From contig LT649860.1 of the NCBI GenBank assembly GCA_900128395.1, forward strand, positions 1-12,370: DNA of 12,370 bases, read 5' to 3'. Positions 5,910-12,370 of this stretch are shown here, piece after piece. The stretch's first letter is position 1. Each line of letters begins with the position of its first letter. The notes under the pieces were generated by a model. The model ran no database searches and was not told the origin of the DNA. It saw only the letters and a program-made list of their open reading frames with translations. Origin of the DNA: Stramenopiles sp. TOSAG23-2 (Eukaryota; Sar). The position numbers and the translations under genes are program-made.

Positions 5910-8891
5910 TCAAACTACGACTACAGTTTCTAATTTATATTCCATCCCATCATCAAGATCTTGTAAATTATTCCTTCCTTGGACATATACCAATATATTT
6001 TTCCCACTTAAATCATTCGAAATTAATTTTACAATTTCTTTTGCTTCCTTCTCATGATTTGTTGGGCCATTGTCTTCTTTTTTCTTGAATTTTGCTAGCT
6101 TTTCACAACATGCATTTGACAAGACGTTTTGATTGGCAAATGGTGATACAAGAAAGTTAACAAGTGGGGATAATGTACCCTTCCGCTTTAATATTTCTAA
6201 TGTTTTTGGTAAAAAAGGATCACCCATTATCGGACTTTGTTCATATACAATTTGTTGACTTCCTTTTTTATTTAAATCTTTCACTTTCAAAACGTACCGT
6301 ACTTGGCTGTTGTCAACATTAATACCTTTTTTATTACTTTTGCTTTTTTTCCCATTCCCCTTATTCCCTTTTTTTTTCGTTGCTTTTCTTTTTACTCTTT
6401 TCGTCTTTTTAGTAGTTGTAGTGGTGGTTGTGGTGGTGGTAGTAGTAGTAGTAGATTCTAAATTATCACGACGGTTCGATCTACGAGTTGCACGAGCATT
6501 TCTACTACTACCTCTTCCACCAATCTGTAGAAATTTACTATTTTCCAAAAGAAATTTTTTCAACCCATTATGTTTATTTCCTTTTGAAGGGGCTGCTTTG
6601 GGCGAATCTTCTTCCGATTCCTCATCCGACACTTCCTCCGATTCCTCGTCTGACTCTTCTTCCTCCTCGCTTGAACTATCACTGTTATCTCTCACATTTT
6701 GAATGCTAAACGACTCCATTCGGACTTGGAGCATGAATATTTTCGATTCATACCAGTGCAAATTAGATATGAAATACTTTAAATCTCTTAAACGTGATTG
6801 AGATGCAAATCCAGCATTATAATCCATCGTCGCAGATGGACGCAAACGAGTTGGTACATAATGACGGTCTGGCAAATCTTTTAATTTACTGATGGTATTG
6901 TATTTGCCTTCCGATACAGTATCTATTTCATAAAAACTCATATCTTCTCTCCACCATTTATAAACAGTTTCAAGACGATCTTTAAATACAGTTGGACCAA
7001 TTTCATACTTTGAACATGCCTTATTAAATGCTTTTTTCACAGCACTCATTTTTTTACGAGGTATAATACCATTTGTTCGATCAATACCAGCTTCTTCCAC
7101 GTAACGACTTCGAGCAGTTGATATAGCCCACATGGATCTTGGTTCATATGCACGATATACTCGAGTTGAATTTTCTAATTTTAAATTTGTAAATGCTACA
7201 AATTTCCCAGCCTTCAGGTTACGAAAAACTTTTGCTTGGGAATTTGTATATATTAGTATCACTAATTCAAATGCAGTGGTACCATCACGTAGTTTGATCC
7301 AACGACTTTCACTTAAAGCAGAATCTTTCGAGAAATCAAGTGGTATGGATAGATTAGTGTTAGTACTGCTACTCCCTTCATCATTAGTATTAGCTGAAGG
7401 TCGCTGATATAACGCTAATGCATCAGTTCCTTCATCATCATCTGCAATAACTTTTCGTAGCCTACGTGTACGTAATATGGGCCCTACGTAAGAAATGACA
7501 CCGGCAATATCAAAAAGACCAAAATCACTTTGATCGCCATCGTTATTGGAAGAAATATTGCTGCTTCCATCGTCTCTGAATCCATTGCTATTTAAATCTT
7601 CATCTTTAACTGATGTAGTAGATACCGGCATACGGATAACATCTTTAATCTGTTTGAAATTATGGTTACGATACGGAAAACGCAATTCAAAATTACTAAC
7701 ATACGGTAATTTCGATGAATACAATTTAAATTGTTCAGAGCATAGTACTTCGATATTAGTGCTAGCATTGGAATTTAATTTAAATTCAAAATTGTTTTTG
7801 TGGTCCCTACCAAAGCGATAGCCACGTATACGTATAATTTGTCCAGGCTTTAAACTGTTAAAATATCTTGGACATAGAGTTTCCCAAAGACTTAATGTAA
7901 TTTTACCAGTATGTCCGAGGGATCCATCTTTGAGATCAATCATAAAATAATACGGACATTTTCGTCTTCGTTCTGGGAGTTTAAACAATCGTGTTTTATT
8001 CATAATTCTTCCAACTAAAGGTGCATTTTTAATACGCCGTAAATCATCATCATCATAATCTTCCTCTTCATCATCGTTATCGTCATCACTATGACCTGCG
8101 GATGATTTAAATTTAAAATTAGCATTATTATCGTTCTCATTAAATGATTTTTCTCCACGTTTTTTTCTACGTCCATGAAATTCTTTCATACGATAATCAA
8201 TAATTGTTCTTATATTTGGACTTGATTGGTAGACTTGCTCATCATTTCTTAAAGAGATTAAATTTCTTTCTTTCCATGCATTTTTTAAGTTAAAAGATGC
8301 ATCAATTACTTCGTCTGGCATTTGTTGAATATGATTTTCCATCGTTGTATCCATCGAATCGTTATTACCAAGAGGCAAATAAAACATTTGCCTAGAATAC
8401 AATGGAATGGTAGATCGTACGTTTTTAGAATTATCATTCGTATGAAATGTAATACCTTTTTTCTTGCCTTTTTTCCGTATCATATCATTTACATTTGTTT
8501 GAAGAATATTTAATTGTTTTATTTGAAAATATGTACCTGCACCAACTGTAAGTTCATCTACATAATTATTTCCTGTAATAACTTTTATTATGCTATTTAC
8601 ACGCATTTCACCTTTATTCAACAAGGGATTTAAGGATGGAACTACTAGGCATTTAGTTTTAAATTTACCATCACTAACGATGATATCAAATGCATACAGA
8701 TTATCTACGCTTGTATTTAGCCCAGTGCGCGTACCAAAATGATCATCAATGGGATATCGATATATTTGTAAAATTTGTAAAACAAGACCTTTTTTAGGAA
8801 CTTTATCATTTAATATTTTATCAACACCATTTTCAGTTAATTTATATCTTGCATCTCCACTTTTTTCTTTCCACCTACGATTTTTCGACAT
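5910..8891 (-). CDS. RADX/RPA70-like multi-OB-fold ssDNA-binding protein
   Basis: Probable single-stranded-DNA-binding protein related to RPA70 and more closely to RADX, which in animals binds ssDNA at replication forks and restrains RAD51. 993 aa. The N-terminal OB fold (about 34-131) has NLYAFDIIVSDGKFKTKCLV at 64-83 and PSLNPLL at 85-91, a pattern shared with RADX and RPA70N. A middle OB-like block (about 285-390) has LWETLCPRYFNSLKPGQIIR at 335-354, matching RADX's 'LWNALCP..YKSLR.G'. A third block (about 456-590) has GVISYVGPILR and RWIKLRDGTTAFELVI followed by an F-x-N-L-x-A-x-x-F-V pattern, again RADX-like. An acidic Ser/Glu stretch (about 735-763), a 14-Thr run (814-827) and a basic Lys-rich patch (about 795-856, likely nuclear localisation) sit before a possible last OB fold (about 864-993). 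No RPA70-type four-Cys zinc finger is seen. The start has A at -3. The family call is from remembered motif patterns, not a search. Confidence 0.72.
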   Translation of the reverse strand: MSKNRRWKEKSGDARYKLTENGVDKILNDKVPKKGLVLQILQIYRYPIDDHFGTRTGLNTSVDNLYAFDIIVSDGKFKTKCLVVPSLNPLLNKGEMRVNSIIKVITGNNYVDELTVGAGTYFQIKQLNILQTNVNDMIRKKGKKKGITFHTNDNSKNVRSTIPLYSRQMFYLPLGNNDSMDTTMENHIQQMPDEVIDASFNLKNAWKERNLISLRNDEQVYQSSPNIRTIIDYRMKEFHGRRKKRGEKSFNENDNNANFKFKSSAGHSDDDNDDEEEDYDDDDLRRIKNAPLVGRIMNKTRLFKLPERRRKCPYYFMIDLKDGSLGHTGKITLSLWETLCPRYFNSLKPGQIIRIRGYRFGRDHKNNFEFKLNSNASTNIEVLCSEQFKLYSSKLPYVSNFELRFPYRNHNFKQIKDVIRMPVSTTSVKDEDLNSNGFRDDGSSNISSNNDGDQSDFGLFDIAGVISYVGPILRTRRLRKVIADDDEGTDALALYQRPSANTNDEGSSSTNTNLSIPLDFSKDSALSESRWIKLRDGTTAFELVILIYTNSQAKVFRNLKAGKFVAFTNLKLENSTRVYRAYEPRSMWAISTARSRYVEEAGIDRTNGIIPRKKMSAVKKAFNKACSKYEIGPTVFKDRLETVYKWWREDMSFYEIDTVSEGKYNTISKLKDLPDRHYVPTRLRPSATMDYNAGFASQSRLRDLKYFISNLHWYESKIFMLQVRMESFSIQNVRDNSDSSSEEEEESDEESEEVSDEESEEDSPKAAPSKGNKHNGLKKFLLENSKFLQIGGRGSSRNARATRRSNRRDNLESTTTTTTTTTTTTTTKKTKRVKRKATKKKGNKGNGKKSKSNKKGINVDNSQVRYVLKVKDLNKKGSQQIVYEQSPIMGDPFLPKTLEILKRKGTLSPLVNFLVSPFANQNVLSNACCEKLAKFKKKEDNGPTNHEKEAKEIVKLISNDLSGKNILVYVQGRNNLQDLDDGMEYKLETVVVV
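6411..6452 (-). repeat. ACN repeat encoding 14 consecutive threonines
   Basis: Fourteen Thr codons in a row (mix of ACT, ACA and ACC) inside the RADX-like gene, next to a Lys/Arg-rich patch. The codon mix suggests an older expansion or selection for the residue rather than a recent slippage event. Confidence 0.85.
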
Positions 8892-9626
8892 CGTAATAAA
8901 GTAATCTATATGTTTGTCAATGTCGTACGGCTTTATTATGGTTCAAGAGAAGGTAAATTATTTTGTAAATGTAAAATGGTTTTGTATTATTTGTATTTTG
9001 TACTTTGTCTTTTGTTTGTGATAAATGATAAATATACGCTTATTGTTTTAAATTCAAATAATAAATAAATCTCATCATTTTATTATTTTTCATCATTATT
9101 ATTTTGAAGATGGAGATACCTGGTACTATTATTAATACAAATAATACCTACATATTTTGTAACAGCATCACAGCATTAACAAATATTGTATAGAACTGAA
9201 TAGCATGGTGGCATTGTTTTCCTCTGGTGTATTCTGTACTTCGTTATTACATGTGTTATATGTATATTGCCTGGTATTAATCATTTTAATCATAGTCTAA
9301 GCTAAACCTGGAGGCTATATATAAAAATATAAAACCTCTGGCTGTTACTAAATATACTACCTATAACTATACTACAGTATTTTTTTGCTTATTATTATTA
9401 GAATTATTTCAATTATTACAGGTTTGTTGCCTAAAAAATAAAGATTTGAATTGGACTTTATAGTTAAAAAATTAAAAGCAAGATGAACAAATAGAAAAAA
9501 GCATACAAACATTCATAGTTGGAATATACGACCACCGTAATAATAGCATCATTTTTACATTGATAATATTTATACAACACTGTTTTTGTTTTGAAGCAAT
9601 ATATTCCATATTTTGTGTAAGGAAAG
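8892..9626. promoter_or_regulatory. Divergent intergenic region between the RADX-like gene and the ATAD2-like N-terminus
   Basis: 735 AT-rich bases flanked by two genes that point away from each other, so both promoters should lie here. No TATA box, repeat or known operator could be assigned. Long A/T runs and several short ATT/ATC-rich stretches are present. A 31-codon frame with a hydrophobic product lies at 9205-9300 but is too short to call a gene. No tRNA-like cloverleaf was seen. Confidence 0.45.
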
Positions 9627-9992
9627 ATGGATTTGAATGGAGCATCTACAAATCAGACAGAGGAAAATCAAGCAGAACAGAGCCTTCCAGGGGAAAATTT
9701 GCAACTTACGTCTAATAATGTTGTTGAACCACGAAGATCATTTAGATCACGTAGAAAAATACAAAAGCCACCAACATTTGCTGACGAACAGTTTCAAGTG
9801 CTTCAAGACGAAAAGGCCAGGCGTGAAGAAGCAAAAAGACGAAAACAGCTATTAGAAGGCAGTTCCTCTACTCAACAAGTAGAATTGGTTGAGGAAGATA
9901 CAAAAGAAGATGATAATAATAATATTAATAATTTCCTTGGCCTTTGTTGTATCTGGCACGTACACGCTGTCCAACTACAAACTTTGGAATAG
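9627..9992 (+). CDS. N-terminal fragment of the ATAD2/Yta7-like protein, joined to inverted sequence
   Basis: The ATG at 9627 has A at -3 and G at +4. Residues 1-102 read as a plausible nuclear-protein N-terminus: a polar start, a basic patch EPRRSFRSRRKIQK at 34-47, an Arg/Lys/Glu-rich helix at about 58-75, and then ELVEEDTKEDDNNNINN. That last peptide is identical to the N-terminal reading of the minus-strand AAA gene at the right end of the window, and the DNA under it is part of a 52-bp inverted repeat. After base 9932 the frame runs into the antisense of the AAA gene's 3' part and adds about 19 meaningless residues before the stop at 9990-9992. So only 9627-9932 is native coding sequence. 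It is the true 5' end of this gene or of a second copy, cut off by a rearrangement or an assembly error. Confidence 0.7.
   Translation: MDLNGASTNQTEENQAEQSLPGENLQLTSNNVVEPRRSFRSRRKIQKPPTFADEQFQVLQDEKARREEAKRRKQLLEGSSSTQQVELVEEDTKEDDNNNINNFLGLCCIWHVHAVQLQTLE
9881..9932 (+). repeat. 52-bp perfect inverted repeat, left copy
   Basis: Starts AGAATTGGTTGAGG and ends ATATTAATAAT. It is identical to the minus-strand reading of 12367 down to 12316. Both copies encode ELVEEDTKEDDNNNINN in frame. Identity ends abruptly at both sides: TTCC follows here where AATA follows in the right copy, and T precedes here where C precedes there. Confidence 0.95.
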
Positions 9993-12370
9993 TAGTAGTA
10001 GTTGTTGTAATTGTTGCTGCTGCTGCTGCTGTACCATCGGCATTCATCGCAATGTTATTTGCATTTCTTATTTCTAATGGATTATCAACACCATACAATA
10101 ATCGCATTTCTTCTGGACTTTCTGGATCAAAATCAGGTAAAACGTCATTGCAATTAATTGTATCATCTTCTATTTTATTTGCTTCGTCTAACACCATACT
10201 TGTTCCATTCACGGTATTACCATTGCTGGTCAAAGTTGATGTTGTCGAGGTGGTGCTGGTGGTGGTAGTTGTTGTTGTTGTTGTTGCTAGTGGTGGTGCT
10301 GGTGCTGGTGGTGCTGGCAATGCTAATACCTTGCGTTGTTTTGATTTATTGAAACGTTTACGCAATACTTTACATTTTTCTAATGGAAAAATATCTCTTA
10401 AAATTTCCAACGTATCATATAATGCTTTTGATAGCAATGGCTTTATTGTGTTTTTCAATCCTACGCGATATGTAGAAACTGATCGTTGTGAAGCTGGCAC
10501 TACTTTATTTAATGCCTTTAAAAAATCTTCACGGGTTACAATAATTTTATTAACATCTATGCATAACTTTTCGCTTCGGCTATAAACTTGTGGATAACGT
10601 CTTCGTAATGCAATCAAAGATGCTTCTGCGCATAACGATTTTAAATCAGCGCCACAGTAACCAACGCATTCCTCTGCTAAATCATCTTTAAATTTGCTTA
10701 ATAATGGTGGATTCCAATGCTGTGTATGTATATCCAAAATTTCCCGTCTTGCTTCTTTATCTGGCAAGCCAAATAATAATTCACGATCAAAGCGACCTGG
10801 CCTACGTAATGCTGGATCGATGGAGTCAATACGATTAGTCGCCCCAATAACAATAACTTGACCACGGTCATCCAGCCCATCCATTAATGCTAATAACGTG
10901 GAAACAATAGATGCATGAATTTGATCTTGTTTACTGGATCGTACAGGTGCAAGTCCATCAATTTCATCGAAAAAAATAATTGAAGGTTGATGTTGGCGTG
11001 CTTGCTCAAAAAGTAATCTTAATTGTCTTTCAGCTTCACCCACCCATTTACTTAAACAATCAGCCCCTTTACGCATGAAAAAGGAAACGTGTTGTCCACC
11101 ACGGGAACAACTGTTTGCCAATGCTCTTGCAACCAATGTCTTTCCTGTTCCAGGCGGTCCGTGGAATATCACACCGCGTGGAGCAGTGATGTGAAATCGT
11201 TCAAAAACTTCTGGGTATAATAATGGCAAGGTAACCATTTCCTTTAATGCAGTTACGTGTTTGTCTAATCCACCAACGCTACTCCAAGATATTGATTTAT
11301 CTACTTGAATTGGCAACGCATCTGCTCGCGAGATATCCCGTTTGGAAGCTTTACCGCTTTTCTTCTTACTATTTCCACGACCATTAATTGGTTGAATACT
11401 ATTTAATGTGTCTCGTTCACGTCTTTTTTCATACATTCTAAAGTTAGATGCCCCCATTACACCATGGTCACTATCTGATTCACTACTACTATCATAATGT
11501 CTCCTATGGTGTTTTCTTCGATTTCTGCTACCGCCGCCGCGATCTCTTCGTCTATTGCGATAATTATTATTACGACGTCCTCCACCACCATTGCGATAAT
11601 TGTCACGATATCCACCATTATAATTGTTATTAAATCCTCCATCCATCATGGATCTTTCATATGCATTGCGGTTTGCAACATTCTTCTTTTTTTTCTTTCT
11701 CTCGCGGCCACCAGGAGTAGTTGCTATTGCTGCAATTGTAAATCTTTCTGGTGGTTTCACACTTTCGCGATTTCTCACATTGTATCGTCCTGTTACATTC
11801 ATTCTGCGATGTTCCTCAATAGCTTTAGAACATTCTGTTTCATCTAAATCTTCAGCATCCCCGTCATCATGTAGTATATGAAACAATGCGCCATCTTCAC
11901 CGTCGGAAGGTACGTATTTTTCAACTACCCCTTGTGCAATTTGTCCATTAGGAAATGTTCGATAAACTCGTTTTCCTATAAATCGGTGTCCTTCTGTTTC
12001 CCACTCATATTCTGCCGGATCTTTAGCCTCTGATGATTCTTCCTCGTCGCTGCTTTCTTCTTCGCTACTACTTTCCTCATCGCTGCTACTATCTTCATCG
12101 CTACTGCTCTCTTCGTCGCTGTCGCTATCACTGTCACTGCTGCTGCTGCTGCTGCTATTTTCATCTTCGGAAGAAGAAGAAGAAGAAGAAGCATCTTTCT
12201 TGTCTGCTTTCCATTCTTCACTTGAATCTTCATCATCATTATTATCATCGTTGTTATTATTATCATCATTGTTATTATTATTATCATTATTATTATTATT
12301 ATTATCATCATTATTATTATTAATATTATTATTATCATCTTCTTTTGTATCTTCCTCAACCAATTCTGAA
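9925..12370 (-). CDS. ATAD2/Yta7-like AAA ATPase with Tudor-like domain, partial at both ends
   Basis: A nuclear AAA+ ATPase of the ATAD2/ANCCA/Yta7/Abo1 family, which binds histones and remodels or assembles nucleosomes. Numbering is from the TTG codon at 12363, an internal codon: the frame stays open to the window edge and no ATG is nearby. Seen in order: an Asn/Asp run (about 9-44); a Ser/Asp/Glu acidic tract (about 47-112), rich in casein-kinase-2-like sites; a Tudor-like module (about 118-185) with GKRVYRTF and FHILHDDGDAEDLDE; a Gly/Arg/Asn-rich RGG-like basic region (about 240-290); the AAA domain (about 356-627) with Walker A GPPGTGKT at 401-408, KGADCLSKWVGEAERQLRLL at 431-450, Walker B IIFFDEID at 461-468, sensor ATNR at 507-510, arginine fingers in RRPGRFDR at 519-526, and VGYCGADLKSLCAEA. 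Then come a poly-Thr linker and the start of a second Tudor-like module, FVVGQRVRARYNKGQG, cut by the inversion breakpoint. The second AAA domain and bromodomain usual for the family are not in the window. Confidence 0.88.
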   Translation of the reverse strand, partial: SELVEEDTKEDDNNNINNNNDDNNNNNNDNNNNNDDNNNNDDNNDDEDSSEEWKADKKDASSSSSSSEDENSSSSSSSDSDSDSDEESSSDEDSSSDEESSSEEESSDEEESSEAKDPAEYEWETEGHRFIGKRVYRTFPNGQIAQGVVEKYVPSDGEDGALFHILHDDGDAEDLDETECSKAIEEHRRMNVTGRYNVRNRESVKPPERFTIAAIATTPGGRERKKKKKNVANRNAYERSMMDGGFNNNYNGGYRDNYRNGGGGRRNNNYRNRRRDRGGGSRNRRKHHRRHYDSSSESDSDHGVMGASNFRMYEKRRERDTLNSIQPINGRGNSKKKSGKASKRDISRADALPIQVDKSISWSSVGGLDKHVTALKEMVTLPLLYPEVFERFHITAPRGVIFHGPPGTGKTLVARALANSCSRGGQHVSFFMRKGADCLSKWVGEAERQLRLLFEQARQHQPSIIFFDEIDGLAPVRSSKQDQIHASIVSTLLALMDGLDDRGQVIVIGATNRIDSIDPALRRPGRFDRELLFGLPDKEARREILDIHTQHWNPPLLSKFKDDLAEECVGYCGADLKSLCAEASLIALRRRYPQVYSRSEKLCIDVNKIIVTREDFLKALNKVVPASQRSVSTYRVGLKNTIKPLLSKALYDTLEILRDIFPLEKCKVLRKRFNKSKQRKVLALPAPPAPAPPLATTTTTTTTTSTTSTTSTLTSNGNTVNGTSMVLDEANKIEDDTINCNDVLPDFDPESPEEMRLLYGVDNPLEIRNANNIAMNADGTAAAAATITTTTTTIPKFVVGQRVRARYNKGQGNY
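9932..9933. other. Inversion breakpoint inside the ATAD2-like gene
   Basis: Left of this point the gene runs rightward; right of it the same gene runs leftward. The minus-strand reading frame crosses the point at the second base of its last Asn codon and then meets TAA at 9927-9925, which lies within the left repeat copy. The stop is therefore supplied by the junction and is not the native end of the protein. Confidence 0.85.
10245..10290 (-). repeat. ACN trinucleotide repeat encoding a poly-Thr linker
   Basis: Read on the minus strand, ten Thr codons in a row followed by Thr/Ser alternation, directly after an Ala/Pro-rich stretch. It separates the AAA region from the C-terminal segment. It is similar in kind to the Thr run of the neighbouring RADX-like gene. 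Confidence 0.8.
11809..12012 (-). other. Tudor-like domain coding segment
   Basis: Encodes a module of about 68 residues with the pattern h-x-G-K-R-V-Y-R-x-F-x-N-G-Q, then G-V-V-E-K-Y, then A-L-F-H-I-x-H-D-D-G-D-A-E-D-L-D-E. This is the beta-barrel pattern of Tudor/chromo-barrel-like modules seen in protist nuclear proteins, often chromatin readers. Its ligand is unknown. The call is by pattern only. Confidence 0.6.
12120..12315 (-). repeat. Imperfect trinucleotide repeats encoding Ser, Asp/Glu and Asn/Asp runs
   Basis: A GCTGCTGCTGCTGCTGCT-type run and an AGAAGAAG run on the plus strand encode Ser stretches on the minus strand. The ATT/ATC-rich part at about 12220-12315 encodes the Asn/Asp run. 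The right inverted-repeat copy begins at the outer edge of this tract, so the rearrangement end abuts simple-sequence DNA. Confidence 0.8.
12316..12367 (-). repeat. 52-bp perfect inverted repeat, right copy
   Basis: The partner of 9881-9932, in the opposite orientation, 2,383 bases away. Here the coding sequence continues naturally into the Asn/Asp run, so this copy looks native on its inner side. On its outer side only three bases remain; read on the minus strand they are TTC, giving TTCAG before AATTGG. Confidence 0.95.

Noticed and set aside
5640-5913. Minus-strand frames with Cys-Val repeats
   Set aside because: They are translations of the (CA)15 microsatellite and the surrounding AT-rich repeats.
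6310-6702. Plus-strand frame with a long valine run and Ser-rich tail, resembling a secreted protein
   Set aside because: It is antisense to the Thr run and the acidic stretch of the RADX-like gene; its hydrophobicity is a by-product of the repeats.
9944-10585. Plus-strand frame of 213 codons rich in Val and Ala
   Set aside because: Antisense shadow of the AAA gene's poly-Thr and C-terminal region.
11976-12359. Minus-strand frame of Ile, Met and Ala runs
   Set aside because: Shifted-frame reading of the Asn/Asp and Ser repeats of the AAA gene.
9881-12367. Terminal inverted repeats of a transposon
   Set aside because: The repeat is coding sequence of the same gene in frame, there is no transposase between the copies, and no target-site duplication is visible.

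Overview
This is an AT-rich piece of eukaryotic nuclear DNA with long, apparently intronless reading frames. The products (unconventional myosin, Mpv17-family membrane protein, RPA/RADX-like OB-fold protein, ATAD2/Yta7-like AAA ATPase) are all eukaryotic. The Tudor-like module in the AAA protein (reading 'FHILHDDGDAEDLDE') resembles modules I associate with diatoms and other stramenopiles or haptophytes. I therefore lean towards a microbial stramenopile-like protist, but this is a weak inference. Three of the four main genes carry long homopolymeric amino-acid runs (Ser, Thr, Asn/Asp) encoded by trinucleotide repeats. No tRNA, rRNA, CRISPR array or transposase was recognised.

Layout. 1-4508 (+): most of a myosin heavy chain (motor core, six IQ motifs, long coiled coil), lacking roughly the first 100 motor residues; the first ~50 bases read as an EF-hand calcium loop in another frame. 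4785-5384 (+): a complete Mpv17/PMP22-family protein. 5385-5909: convergent intergenic DNA with palindromes and a (CA)15(TA)5 microsatellite. 5910-8891 (-): a 993-aa multi-OB-fold protein whose conserved blocks resemble RADX, the RPA-like ssDNA-binding regulator of replication forks. 8892-9626: a divergent intergenic region. 9627-9932 (+): the N-terminal ~100 codons of the ATAD2-like gene. 9933-12370 (-): the body of the ATAD2-like gene (acidic tract, Tudor-like domain, AAA ATPase), in the opposite orientation.

The most striking structural feature is the last one. A 52-bp perfect inverted repeat (9881-9932 on + and 12316-12367 on -) encodes the same peptide of the same protein in the same frame. 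The ATAD2-like gene is thus broken: its N-terminus reads rightward and its body reads leftward into the N-terminus, ending at a stop codon that lies inside the inverted repeat. This is either a real inverted duplication/rearrangement or a chimera made during amplification or assembly. The odd left end of the window (EF-hand reading joined to a myosin that looks one base out of frame at a conserved NPFKRM-like site) may be a second junction of the same kind. Both ends behave like contig edges.

Functionally the genes are not an operon. The OB-fold/RADX-like protein and the ATAD2-like protein would both act in the nucleus (fork protection; nucleosome handling), and as drawn they share a divergent upstream region. 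The myosin and the Mpv17 protein are unrelated to them (vesicle/organelle transport; organelle inner membrane).
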